Assembly (NCBI GenBank): GCA_034521835.1
Contig: JAXHMA010000010.1
Span: 1 to 64,000, forward strand
Source: JAMQKA01 sp034521835
Lineage (GTDB): Bacteria; Bacteroidota; Rhodothermia; Balneolales; Balneolaceae
DNA length: 64,000 nt
Direction: 5' to 3'
Shown here in pieces: positions 35,344 through 43,859 of this stretch. The notes beneath the pieces were generated by a model. That model was not told the origin of the DNA and searched no databases. It was given only the letters and a program-made list of their open reading frames with translations. How positions within the stretch are numbered: the stretch's first letter is position 1; every line of letters begins with the position of its first letter. The position numbers and the translations under genes are program-made.

Positions 35344-36021
35344 TTAGTCTGTTAAAGGTGGAAAATAGATCTTTTGTCCTGTTTCCAAATTCCTGAAATT
35401 AGTCAGGTTATTCACTGCAGCTACCTGCAAATAGTACTTTGAGTCTCCATAGATTCGATAACACATCAGCGGCAGGGTATCTCCTTCCTGTACAGTTCTC
35501 CTGTGTGTTAAATCTGGCGATGTATCGAATTCTTCAGCAGCACGTAATTGATCTTCAATAAAACCTTCAAATGTTGCACTGATCTTTGCCCTGATCGGCG
35601 TCCCATTGCTGTTAAATAGCGTATATTTTACTGAAGCTGATTTTAGAACACATTTAAAAACAAGGGTTCCCCACGAAATAGTTAAGTATCTGGGGCGGTG
35701 TTCATCTCCTTTGTACTTATAGGCCACATCCAAGAAGTCTGATACTTTCACCGGAACAACAACTTGTTTCCCCGAAACGCCGGTTCCGTCGATGGTAAAG
35801 TCAAGTGAAAGATCCTGGGGGTTAATTTTTTTGAACGATGGTTCACTTCCCAATGTGCCTATTCCCTGGGCTGCATCACTTTCCACCTGATATTTGAGGG
35901 TATATTCCTGTGGGTTAAACATCACATTAAATTCCTTATCCTTCTCATCATAGGTGGCATCTTTGAAGGATATGATCTTAAGCTTAACTAATTCTCCGGT
36001 ATTACTGTTGGCTGGTGGCAT
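35344..36021 (-). CDS. LysM-containing tube/baseplate adaptor (Afp7-like)
   Basis: An intact 225-residue ORF. The N-terminal part is the CIS tube-adaptor fold: FNVMFNPQEYTLKYQVESD, DLSLDFTIDGTGVSGKQ and RYLTISWGTLVFKCVLKS. The C-terminal LysM-like domain reads RRTVQEGDTLPLMCYRIYGD, then YLQVAAVNNLTNFRNLETGQ. In Afp/PVC particles this protein links the tube to the spike. The start ATG overlaps the stop of the DUF5908 gene (TAATG). Confidence 0.92.
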   Translation of the reverse strand: MPPANSNTGELVKLKIISFKDATYDEKDKEFNVMFNPQEYTLKYQVESDAAQGIGTLGSEPSFKKINPQDLSLDFTIDGTGVSGKQVVVPVKVSDFLDVAYKYKGDEHRPRYLTISWGTLVFKCVLKSASVKYTLFNSNGTPIRAKISATFEGFIEDQLRAAEEFDTSPDLTHRRTVQEGDTLPLMCYRIYGDSKYYLQVAAVNNLTNFRNLETGQKIYFPPLTD

Positions 36022-36182
36022 TATCGCTCCTGTTTTTTTTCTAAAATCTTAAGCGTCTGTTCTACCGATCTTTCGATAATCTTATCTTCATTTTTTTCTG
36101 ATTCTTGTGAAGGGGTAGAGGTATCCCCCCCCTCTGGTTCCACAACTGCTTTTATCACAAGTTCTCTTATCTCTATAGGCAT
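36021..36182 (-). CDS. Small DUF5908 family protein
   Basis: A 53-residue ORF starting at 36182. It opens with MPIEIRELVIKAVVEPEG, the hallmark of DUF5908, and ends in a charged helix (KIIERSVEQTLKILEKKQER). Such tiny proteins are regularly found between tube and LysM genes in Bacteroidota eCIS loci; the function is unknown. It contains a G homopolymer (about nine G on the coding strand) near 36126-36132, so its length is sensitive to sequence error. The one-base overlap with the LysM gene supports translation. Confidence 0.85.
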   Translation of the reverse strand: MPIEIRELVIKAVVEPEGGDTSTPSQESEKNEDKIIERSVEQTLKILEKKQER

Positions 36183-36189
36183 AAATTTC

Positions 36190-36628
36190 TTACGTTGATT
36201 TAGTAAAATATTTATAGGCTAACTCAATGGTATCAATCATGACATCATTTTTCTGAGCATCCAGATTAGAAACCGACCACTTGACTGGATATACTCCTAC
36301 AAAACTCCAGTTAATTAATGGATCACTCTCCTCATTCAGCAGGCTTACCTTTACGGTTACCGGATCAAAATCAAAATTCTCAATAGCATTTCTAAACCAA
36401 TTGAGCAGAGCCGTTTCCGTCACAACCCCTCGCTTGAGTACAAGATTTGAATATTTGGCCGGTGTGGGCAACCGATGGGCAAAGCGGTTTTCCCCCTTCT
36501 TTAAGCTCTTCGGTCCCCAACTCTGAATTAAGCCCGGACACCTCCTGGAAACGGGTATCGCTATCCTGCAGATCTTCAATACCATTGAATTCAACCAAAA
36601 AATGAAATCCTACTGCTGGATTTTCCAT
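36190..36628 (-). CDS. Phage-tail-like tube protein, second copy (one frameshift)
   Basis: Forms the inner tube or its baseplate-proximal initiator ring. The start at 36628 gives NPAVGFHFLVEFNGIEDLQD, then RFQEVSGLNSELGTEELKEG. A frameshift in the G/A-rich stretch near 36495 leads to ENRFAHRLPTPAKYSNLVLK, then RGVVTETALLNWFRNAIENF and KWSVSNLDAQKNDVMIDTIE, ending ELAYKYFTKST. About 146 codons, normal for the family. It is a diverged paralogue of the tube gene just upstream, whose stop lies nine bases away. Confidence 0.9.
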
Positions 36629-36636
36629 CGCCTTGG

Positions 36637-37065
36637 TTATTCATTTTGGATGGTTAACCCTTCGTGGGCAATCTCCATACTTTCGATGGCCACCTCGTTG
36701 CCGGATGCTTTGAGCCCCGGCGCTTCAATCTTGACCGGGAATGCATTATTCACTTTCCAAGTCATCACCGGTTCATGGTTCTCATTAAGCAGATTAATAA
36801 TTAAATCACGCCGCTCAACCTTATTCAGGTTAGTTGTATTTAACCAGTCATAAAATTGGTTGTCGCCATCTACGACGCCTCGCTTCAACGTAATGTTGCC
36901 ATACTTTTGAAGACCGGGCATCTTGCGACTAGAGAATTCCGGGCTGGCTCCATCGCGATACTCGATGACCTGCGATTCGATATTAAGGCCCGAAACTTCT
37001 GAAAAGCTAACGCTTTCTCCTCCCCAATCTACGGTAAAGTGAAATACTGGTAATGGATAAGGCAT
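36637..37065 (-). CDS. Phage-tail-like inner tube protein
   Basis: An intact 142-residue ORF of the T4 gp19-like tube family (Afp1/5-like): YPLPVFHFTVDWGGESVSFS, then VSGLNIESQVIEYRDGASPE, KYGNITLKRGVVDGDNQFYD and NAFPVKIEAPGLKASGNEVA, ending SMEIAHEGLTIQNE. The order of motifs (VSGL, YRDG, LKRG, W, A-x-P, E-x-A-HEG) is complete. It lies between sheath and the second tube gene, as expected for a contractile system. Confidence 0.95.
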   Translation of the reverse strand: MPYPLPVFHFTVDWGGESVSFSEVSGLNIESQVIEYRDGASPEFSSRKMPGLQKYGNITLKRGVVDGDNQFYDWLNTTNLNKVERRDLIINLLNENHEPVMTWKVNNAFPVKIEAPGLKASGNEVAIESMEIAHEGLTIQNE

Positions 37066-37108
37066 AATATTTCCCCGTTTATATTAGTGATAAATTAGTG
37101 TTGATAAA

Positions 37109-39034
37109 TCAGGCTTCCTGCATCTTGTGAGAAAACTTGAGGATAATAAACTCAGCCGGTCTTACGACCGCCATCCCAATTTCGACATTCATCCGACCCT
37201 CAAGGATATCCTGTTGCGTCATCGTCTGCCCCAGTCCCACTTTCACAAAGAAAGCCTGATCAGGTTTGGAGCCAGCAAGAGCCCCTTCGCGCCATTTCTG
37301 CGTGAGGTAATTTTCAATCATCGTGCGCACCTTCACCCAGGTATTTGCATCGTTCGGCTCAAAAACGGCCCAGTCAGGTCGATTTCTTGACTGACTCTTC
37401 GACCATGTTGAAGAACCGTCGTACTGGAATATAGCGCCACTCATTACTGTTGCCAGCAAGAGTTCTTGCCCCCAGACCATGGTACCTTTACCTGTAAACT
37501 GACGGATCGCATTAATCGACTTGCCGGTGCTGGCATCCACATTAAGATCCCTCTGCTCATCCGAGGTAATATTTACGGCCGGACCAGTAACATTACTCAA
37601 GCTTACATTGGCCGGCGCTTTCCAGACCCCCCTATTACTATCAACAGTTGCATAGACGCCTGCAATAGCACCGCTCGGCGGAAGTGTGAGTGCTTCTTTG
37701 CTTATCTCATTAAGTACTTCTTGGTAAATCGTGTTTGTTTCTTTGACTGTTTCGAGGGCCATATTTTTTGCCTCTTTGGCCTCGTTGAGAAAGCCCTGCA
37801 GCGTTTTCATGATATTGTCATACAACTGCTGGAACCTGGCTCTCCCATTCTTGGTCCTGTTTTCAGCATTGTCTGTTCCGGAACTAGGTGTATAAATATC
37901 GACCCCACTGACAGATCCGATCTCATAAGCTGACGGATAATCGCCGGCAGTCACTTGACCAAGCGCCGAAGATGGATATCCTTTGTCATATTCTGTCAAG
38001 GTAATGGCATATTTTCTGATATCGGGATGCGATTTCTCCGAAGTTACTTCGGTTAAAGCTGAATAGGCTTTTTGTACTTCTTTATTCTCGAATGAAAGGT
38101 TGAGAAACTCCTCCAGCATCTTGTCAATAAATACTGCCCGGTTCACCATCTCTCCCTTGTCCTTATCAATACTGATATCACTATATGAGTTACCCGTACC
38201 TGCAGGATCATCGAGAAAATTCTCTATCGTTGTGATATCAGTAAAGGCATCTTCCAAGTCATTCACTATCTCAGGATCGCTGCTGATACTAGCTAAATCC
38301 GTAGCCCCGGAAGCTTTTTCCAATGAAATATTTTGGTAATCAACTTTGTAATCGAGGCTGGATCGTACCCATGGATAATAGGCCGCACCATATTTCAGAG
38401 CTTGCATGCCGGTATTATTCCGGAACCGTGTGATGATATCCTGATTGTTATAGGTTCGCTCTTGGTCTCCTTCATACACATCAAGGACAGCAAAGCGATC
38501 CATCAATTTATTGCACTGACCAAGCGCCTGCTTTTGCAAATCGCCTAGTTTTACCTCATCATCGAGCAATACAGCATCGGGAAATACCAAGATCGTTGGC
38601 TCATCAATCTTTTCGACAGCTGTCAGTCCTGTTGACAACCCCGGCGAAGAGTCCGGCTGGGTAAGATCTCCGAGGCTAATATCATCGTCATATTTCCCGA
38701 CCGACACTACATAGCAGTCGCCACCACCATTGGCAAAAAACATTCGCATACTGTCGTAAAGAAAGTATTGCGGATTTATCGTGACTTCCTCGACAGCATT
38801 ATCATCAGATAGACGAACCGTAATGGTATCCGGATCTGGTGCACCGCCAAATGTTTCTACAAATTGAAGAAGTGATTGTATTCGAACAGGTTTATTAATC
38901 AGCGTCTTTCCCTTGCGGGTCTTTTTCTTCGTATATCCAATAAAAGCCGGTATGGCCGTCTCTACCTGTGCTACTGAAGGCGGAAACGTGGATATCTCCT
39001 CAACATGAACATCGGGTGTTTTATAATTAGGCAT
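37109..39034 (-). CDS. Contractile sheath protein
   Basis: An intact 641-residue ORF, the usual size for eCIS sheaths. The N-terminus MPNYKTPDVHVEEISTFPPS, then VETAIPAFIGYTKKKTRKGK, is the standard start. YFLYDSMRMFFANGGGDCYV follows. The C-terminal tube-contacting part reads RGVWKAPANVSLSN, then GTMVWGQELLLATVMSGA, WVKVRTMIENYLTQKWREGA and VVRPAEFIILKFSHKMQEA. It contracts to drive the tube through the target envelope. Lacks frameshifts even though several neighbours have them. Confidence 0.96.
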   Translation of the reverse strand: MPNYKTPDVHVEEISTFPPSVAQVETAIPAFIGYTKKKTRKGKTLINKPVRIQSLLQFVETFGGAPDPDTITVRLSDDNAVEEVTINPQYFLYDSMRMFFANGGGDCYVVSVGKYDDDISLGDLTQPDSSPGLSTGLTAVEKIDEPTILVFPDAVLLDDEVKLGDLQKQALGQCNKLMDRFAVLDVYEGDQERTYNNQDIITRFRNNTGMQALKYGAAYYPWVRSSLDYKVDYQNISLEKASGATDLASISSDPEIVNDLEDAFTDITTIENFLDDPAGTGNSYSDISIDKDKGEMVNRAVFIDKMLEEFLNLSFENKEVQKAYSALTEVTSEKSHPDIRKYAITLTEYDKGYPSSALGQVTAGDYPSAYEIGSVSGVDIYTPSSGTDNAENRTKNGRARFQQLYDNIMKTLQGFLNEAKEAKNMALETVKETNTIYQEVLNEISKEALTLPPSGAIAGVYATVDSNRGVWKAPANVSLSNVTGPAVNITSDEQRDLNVDASTGKSINAIRQFTGKGTMVWGQELLLATVMSGAIFQYDGSSTWSKSQSRNRPDWAVFEPNDANTWVKVRTMIENYLTQKWREGALAGSKPDQAFFVKVGLGQTMTQQDILEGRMNVEIGMAVVRPAEFIILKFSHKMQEA

Positions 39035-39058
39035 GGTGGTATCCTTTGTTGGTTATCT

Positions 39059-40117
39059 TTATAGGTATAAAAAGACTTCGGAATAGTACTTGGTGTTGAC
39101 GTTTTGATCCTGCATTAACATTTCGCTTGCCGGGTTGGGCAGCGAATCAAGTACAAGTAGGTTGTCGGTGCTAAACCTTTTGCGAAGACTCAGTGAGCCG
39201 ATACTCTCTTGCAAAAGTGGAATCTCTTGATCTGAAATAAATATAGTATGATTACCCGGATGAGAACTGGTGGTATCCTGGGTAAAGGTGTAGTTATTGT
39301 CACTGTCTGATATCCCCGGATCATCAAGATCGGTACCGGTCCTGTTAATAATGATATACTTCCAGTACGTACTCCGGTTGTTGAAGTAAAGCTTATACAC
39401 CTGCGTGTCAACGATACCGTTGCTATCCAAAAATTGGTAAGCTCCAGGTACGTCTTGCGAATGAAAAATATCTACAATACCAAACACACCGGCCATATCG
39501 AGCTGATTTACTGCATAGAAATGTTCCTGCAGGGAGCCGTCTATCCACAATTCAGCTCGTCCACTGGGATTACCGGAAAGATCAAATTGGAACTGAAATT
39601 CTCCCTCATTGTTCTCTGCTTGTTGTTCAATCTCAATATCCAAATCACTATACAGAAGACGGGCAGTCTTATGTTGGTCAGTTCCGGTAGTTTTATACAG
39701 GTAATTCCCCTTTTTTAGTGGTAACTGATCTGCGGACGTTACTTGAGAAGATGAAGGATGTAAATACTTGCTGCCGCCAACAACATTCGCCTGCAAATTG
39801 TTGAAATAATAAATCGTTTGCCCGAGTTGATGGAAGGGTAAATCGGTATAATTGAGGAAATGCGGACGCTTTTGTTTTAGGAAAAATTGAAATCGCACCG
39901 GTTGCTCTGGAACACGATAAGCAGATAATCCCATGCTGGATTTCTCAACCTGTGAAAGCACTGAACAACCAGAAGGTCCTCCCCTAAACAAAAATCTGAG
40001 ATCCCGCAGCTTATTCTTCGTTTTGGTTGAAGGTACTACCTCAAAATCTATAGACCTTTCATCGCTGTAGTAATCATGATTGATTTCAAGTTTATACAAC
40101 GTTTCGAAGAATGCCAT
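39059..40117 (-). CDS. Unknown eCIS-associated protein
   Basis: An intact 352-residue ORF that I cannot assign to a named family. It starts MAFFETLYKLEINHDYYSDE. Features: a basic segment TKTKNKLRDLRFLFRGG, tryptophan-poor beta-rich middle, FQFDLSGNPSGRAELWIDGS, and a C-terminus with GNHTIFISDQEIPLLQESIG. No signal peptide or transmembrane helix. It lies three bases from the Pvc16-like gene and 24 bases from sheath, so it is in the structural operon. Candidate roles are sheath cap, tail terminator partner or assembly factor. Confidence 0.65.
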   Translation of the reverse strand: MAFFETLYKLEINHDYYSDERSIDFEVVPSTKTKNKLRDLRFLFRGGPSGCSVLSQVEKSSMGLSAYRVPEQPVRFQFFLKQKRPHFLNYTDLPFHQLGQTIYYFNNLQANVVGGSKYLHPSSSQVTSADQLPLKKGNYLYKTTGTDQHKTARLLYSDLDIEIEQQAENNEGEFQFQFDLSGNPSGRAELWIDGSLQEHFYAVNQLDMAGVFGIVDIFHSQDVPGAYQFLDSNGIVDTQVYKLYFNNRSTYWKYIIINRTGTDLDDPGISDSDNNYTFTQDTTSSHPGNHTIFISDQEIPLLQESIGSLSLRKRFSTDNLLVLDSLPNPASEMLMQDQNVNTKYYSEVFLYL

Positions 40118-40120
40118 AGA

Positions 40121-40699
40121 TTATCCCCCTTCTCCTTCAATATTGATTTCTTTGATCGGTAGTACTTCGCCTTCTGTTTCTTTCTCCTGAACAATGAGTA
40201 CTCGCATTTTATACAAAACGGAAGGCATATACTTAGCTCCCAGTGCCCCCCATAGATGATTCATCTGCTCAAAATTCATGGTTTGCAGATCAAATACTAA
40301 ACGGTCCAAGGATTCATCCATTGAGGGATATTGGGTACCGTCGAATACATTACGACTCTGAAAAAAACTAATGACCAGCGATATCGCTTTCAGTGCTTCG
40401 TCGTACTTGCCAAAACGAGCAACAAAAAGCAGAAAAAGGTTAAGTTTTATTTCTGGATTGGTTTTTTGCCGGGCACCATTCTCGTGGTTTAGGTAGGGTT
40501 GCTGACTTTTCCTTGCGGTGTCTTCTTCGATATTGACAAGCGTAATGGCAACCTTGTCGGAATCTATAGCAATTTCTCCATCCTGTTTCAGGATCGTGCT
40601 TAAAACCACCTTTTTCTTGTTGTCATCATTACCCATTTTCTTTTTCAGGTAAGCATCAAGTTCTCCCAGAATAAATTTAAGTGATTTTTCTAAAATCAT
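40121..40699 (-). CDS. Pvc16/DUF4255 family tail-terminator protein
   Basis: An intact 192-residue ORF matching the Pvc16 N-terminal domain: KFILGELDAYLKKKMGNDD, KVAITLVNIEEDTARKSQQP, then NLFLLFVARFGKYDEALKAI, LVISFFQSRNVFD and EQMNHLWGALGAKYMPSVLY. In Afp/PVC systems the homologue (Afp16) caps the tube and sheath. Here it is the first structural gene of the operon, not the last as in Afp. The nearest upstream gene is the AraC-type regulator, with a 124-base gap that may hold the promoter. Confidence 0.9.
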   Translation of the reverse strand: MILEKSLKFILGELDAYLKKKMGNDDNKKKVVLSTILKQDGEIAIDSDKVAITLVNIEEDTARKSQQPYLNHENGARQKTNPEIKLNLFLLFVARFGKYDEALKAISLVISFFQSRNVFDGTQYPSMDESLDRLVFDLQTMNFEQMNHLWGALGAKYMPSVLYKMRVLIVQEKETEGEVLPIKEINIEGEGG

Positions 40700-40823
40700 A
40701 TATATTTTCCACCTGAAAATTTTATTAAACCTTAGCTTAGCTTCAGGAATAATTGCCTGCTTTCTCTCTCCTTTTTATCAAAGCAGTCTTTTAAAACATT
40801 AAAAATAATTTAACACACTATCA

Positions 40824-41210
40824 CTACCGAACTTTACTACCCAATTTTTCCAGCTTGTCTTTTATTTTCTCTTCGGACATCTCTTTAACATCGGTGGGGG
40901 GGCATCCCAAATGGTAGTTTATGAACTTGTTGAGGGCTTTTTCGTCAGGAATACCGTGGGTGCGGGCAATTTCGAAGTTAGAGATGCCATTACCGTCCCT
41001 TAGATCCTGGATGATGCTTTTTAATCGTATATACTCCAGCATTTTTTGGGGCCTCACGGCATGATACCGCAGAAACTTCCGTGAGAATTTTTTGGGATTA
41101 TTGTATCCCATAACAGAAGCCCACTCGGTAACTCTGGCTACATGTATCAGATTGCTTTTCAGTACATCCACTGCTCTTGAAATGTTGACAGTTCCGCTAC
41201 TCATAGTCAC
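40824..41210 (-). CDS. AraC-type helix-turn-helix regulator
   Basis: An intact 128-residue ORF made almost only of two helix-turn-helix units: RVTEWASVMGYNNPKKFSRK, FLRYHAVRPQKMLEYIRLKS, then a second, NFEIARTHGIPDEKALNKFI. No N-terminal sensing domain. It resembles stand-alone AraC-type DNA-binding domains. Being the first gene upstream of the injection-system operon on the same strand, it is a candidate regulator of that operon; this is inference from position only. Confidence 0.75.
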   Translation of the reverse strand: MTMSSGTVNISRAVDVLKSNLIHVARVTEWASVMGYNNPKKFSRKFLRYHAVRPQKMLEYIRLKSIIQDLRDGNGISNFEIARTHGIPDEKALNKFINYHLGCPPTDVKEMSEEKIKDKLEKLGSKVR

Positions 41211-41772
41211 CTCCGCTTTTAAGAATATCCAGTTGATGATTGGGGTTCAGCTGGTTGCTGGTAGATGGAAAAGTACCGTGAAGTACGCTCTATGAGTTGT
41301 ACTATAAACTAAAAATAATGACTCTTTTTTTTCACGTCCCTAACATCACGTTGTATGACCTCTGTTTTCTTTTAGCTCATACCCATCAACCGAGCTTCTC
41401 CTCTTTTCTTCTAAGAGTTCCCTAATATAGAGATGTTACATTATTTTTTTACTTCCTTCTCATTAATTTTTAAGAACTTACGTTCTTTTATGGAAAGGCA
41501 GGAATGATCTTAACCCAGCGACTAAAATAATGTTTACTGCTGGGTTGCTACCGCAATTTCCCATTCTTAGCAAAAGAGCAGTGTTAGTTTCCTTATCCTG
41601 CAATTTAAAATTTGTGTCAGCCATTGAGACTCGAAATCCTTAAAAATTACCTTTCAGATTGTCTAACCACCATTTTTTTATCAATAATGAGATTCGCTCA
41701 ATTAAGACAGCCTTTTCATGAGCCTATAAGTATGACCTCTCAAATCGGATCTCTTTCAAGAGACAGGATTTC
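41211..41772. other. Intergenic region between eCIS locus and integrase remnant
   Basis: About 560 AT-rich bases with no convincing gene. A 64-residue plus-strand ORF (41612-41806) partly precedes the integrase remnant and may be decayed 5' sequence of it, but no integrase motif is visible. Confidence 0.45.
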
Positions 41773-42207
41773 ATGTTTGGCTCAAAGGTCAAAAAGCGTG
41801 CTTTGACCAAAAAGGAGATCAAAAAAAGTTCAAGCACACCGAAAAACGTCATTGGTCTCATCGTTCGCTTTGCATACTACACGGGCGCCCGAATCGATGA
41901 AATACATCAGATCACCTGGGTTAGATCAGTATCAGAAACCTATTTAATCAAAAAACCTCTGGTTAGGGACAGTATGCCCAGAATAGTATCGAAGATTTAT
42001 TTCGTAAAACGATGGATAGAGCCGGACTTCCTAAAGAGTTGACATTTCATTGTATCAGGCATGCGTTTGCTACACACCTTTTAGAAAAAAAATGATAATT
42101 TATTTTGCTGTGAATAAGATTATGGTCACTCAACTACCCAGGTAACTGAAAAATTTTATGATCACACAACAGCTCTCGACTATAGAAATACAGTGAAAAG
42201 CTTATGA
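41773..42207 (+). pseudogene. Decayed tyrosine integrase
   Basis: Clearly related to the intact integrase downstream. KRALTKKEIKK matches KRAFTQQEIQR; GLIVRFAYYTGARIDEIHQI matches GYIVRLAYYTGMRIGEVSKV with the first catalytic Arg. After a large internal deletion, MDRAGLPKELTFHCIRHAFA matches the HxxR box of the intact copy. Near the end VTEKFYDHTTALDYRNTVKS, read after frame changes, matches the catalytic Tyr region. It lacks the N-terminal arm and most of the middle. It lies just 5' of a truncated tRNA-Leu, as the intact gene lies 5' of the complete tRNA. Confidence 0.8.
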
Positions 42208-42277
42208 CAAAAAACTGGCGGCTTTGAATTGTTGTTAAGATTTAGAAGTTTTATCTTCTCTGCCTGTTTTTTTATTT

Positions 42278-42320
42278 GCCCGAGTGGCGGAATTGGTAGA
42301 CGCGTTGGACTTAAAATCCT
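42278..42320 (+). tRNA. Truncated tRNA-Leu (5' half only)
   Basis: The sequence from GCCCGAGTGGCGG through the D arm to the anticodon loop CTTAAAA matches the tRNA-Leu at 43732, then ends at TCC of the anticodon stem. No variable loop, T arm or acceptor 3' strand follows. Its acceptor strand GCCCGAG pairs better with the 3' strand CTCGGGT of the complete downstream tRNA than that tRNA's own GCCCGGG does, suggesting it is the displaced original 5' half. Confidence 0.8.
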
Positions 42321-42504
42321 TTACAAATTGCCCTTCTAAGCGTATAGGCGCCTATTTTTGGGATTAGACACCCGATAGACACCTGAATGTTACCCCTTAT
42401 ATCGTACTTCTTGCGTGTTAACTATTTGCTAACACACAAGCTTAGTTGTCTGATTACCGGGATGTTGGTCTCCTTATTAATCCGAACCCAATAAAGGAGA
42501 CATT

Positions 42505-43644
42505 ATGAATTATTCCATTTATCCATTCAAACGATATGGGAAAAACCGACTCTACGTACGCTTTGAAGATCAGATTGGCAACGAGGTCGACCGCTCGACC
42601 GGGGTCAACTATCCCCTAGATGCCACCAAAAAAGAGCGCCAGCAGGCCAAAAAGGAAGCCGCCCAAAAAGCCAAGCAGATCATCGAGGAGCACCACCAAC
42701 AGCTGGAGGTGCCATCCCCAGCTCCGGCCTCATCGGAAAAACAGGTTTCCCACCTGGCAACCTACCTGGAGCAGGACTACTGGCCGTATGTGGACGCGAA
42801 CTGCGAGGACTCTACCCTGTCGCGCTACCAAGATTCCCTGGATAACTTTATCCGCCTGTGTGGAGATCACCCGTTGGACCACTACCAGATGCTTCACGTC
42901 GAACGATTCAAACAGCAACGCGTGCACGAAGGGGTCAAAAAAATCAGCGTAAATGTAGAATTACGCTCCATAAAGGCGGCCTTCTCCTGGGCCTACAATT
43001 ACGATATCATCGATTCCTTTCCGTTTAAGGGAAATGGATTTCTATTCGATGCCGAAGCCCATAAACGCGCCTTTACCCAGCAGGAGATCCAACGGCTTTT
43101 TGATGAAACAGAAGGCGAGACTATTGGCTATATCGTAAGATTAGCCTACTATACCGGCATGCGGATAGGCGAAGTGAGCAAGGTTACCTGGAAACTCGTG
43201 CACCTGGATACCGACAAACCCTTTATACAGCTAACGAAACGTATATCGAAAACCAGTGCTCGGTCAGTGCCACTAGCAAAAAAAGCAATCGATGCTGTAA
43301 AAGATCTGCAAATAATCTTGCAGAAAAAAAAGCAGCAGAATCCAGCATTCTACCAAAATCGTCCCGAGTCGGAGTGCTATCTGGTACAAAAAACACGGGG
43401 ATGCGGCCAGTATGCCCTACGCAGCCTGCGGGATATGTTCCGGCGTGCCATGAACCGGGCCGGCCTTCCTAAAGAGCTGACTTTCCACTGCCTGCGCCAC
43501 TCGTTTGCTACCCACGTCTTGGAAAAAGGAGGAGATCTGTTCAAGGTGAGTAAGATCATGGGCCACTCCAACACTCAGGTGACCCAGCAGTTTTACGATC
43601 ATACCACGGCCCTTAATTTCAGGGATACCGTTGATTTACTTTGA
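42505..43644 (+). CDS. Tyrosine recombinase/integrase
   Basis: An intact 379-residue site-specific recombinase. An N-terminal arm-binding region (YPFKRYGKNRLYVRFEDQIG) and core-binding SAM-like domain (YLEQDYWPYVDANCEDSTLS) precede the catalytic domain. Catalytic residues: Arg in YYTGMRIGEVSKV, His-x-x-Arg in FHCLRHSFATHV, then MGHSN and the nucleophile Tyr in QQFYDHTT. It lies 87 bases 5' of a complete tRNA-Leu, the likely target. Codon use is richer in C/G than the AT-rich flanks, which fits transfer. No other cargo gene lies between this gene and the truncated tRNA. Confidence 0.92.
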   Translation: MNYSIYPFKRYGKNRLYVRFEDQIGNEVDRSTGVNYPLDATKKERQQAKKEAAQKAKQIIEEHHQQLEVPSPAPASSEKQVSHLATYLEQDYWPYVDANCEDSTLSRYQDSLDNFIRLCGDHPLDHYQMLHVERFKQQRVHEGVKKISVNVELRSIKAAFSWAYNYDIIDSFPFKGNGFLFDAEAHKRAFTQQEIQRLFDETEGETIGYIVRLAYYTGMRIGEVSKVTWKLVHLDTDKPFIQLTKRISKTSARSVPLAKKAIDAVKDLQIILQKKKQQNPAFYQNRPESECYLVQKTRGCGQYALRSLRDMFRRAMNRAGLPKELTFHCLRHSFATHVLEKGGDLFKVSKIMGHSNTQVTQQFYDHTTALNFRDTVDLL

Positions 43645-43731
43645 CGGAATCCTTTCCAAGGGATGAAAATCAGGTAGTTTTTTATTGTCGTTAAGAATAA
43701 GATGCTTTATCTTTTGAGCCTGATTTTCATT

Positions 43732-43819
43732 GCCCGGGTGGCGGAATTGGTAGACGCGAGAGACTTAAAATCTCTTGGGAGGTTAACCCCCCGTGCCGGT
43801 TCGAGTCCGGCCTCGGGTA
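43732..43819 (+). tRNA. tRNA-Leu (UAA anticodon)
   Basis: Full class II tRNA: acceptor GCCCGGG paired with CTCGGGT, D arm GGCGGAATTGGTAGACGC, anticodon stem AGAGA/TCTCT around the loop CTTAAAA (anticodon TAA), a long variable arm (GGGAGGTTAACCCCCC) and T arm GCCGGTTCGAGTCCGGC. The discriminator is A; CCA is not encoded directly after it. The acceptor contains a G-T wobble that the truncated upstream copy would not have. Confidence 0.93.
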
Positions 43820-43823
43820 CTCC

Positions 43824-43856
43824 AAAGCCCTGTGAGTCAATGACTTACAGGGCTTT
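43824..43856 (+). terminator. Hairpin terminator after tRNA-Leu
   Basis: A long near-perfect hairpin: AAAGCCCTGTGAGTCA pairs with TGACTTACAGGGCTTT, followed by ACTATTTT. It starts five bases after the tRNA discriminator. Confidence 0.75.
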
Positions 43857-43859
43857 ACT

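Noticed and set aside
13093..40699. Prophage or type VI secretion system
   Set aside because: No capsid, terminase, portal, TssJLM or ClpV genes; presence of CIS_TMP, Pvc16 and DUF4157 points to an eCIS.
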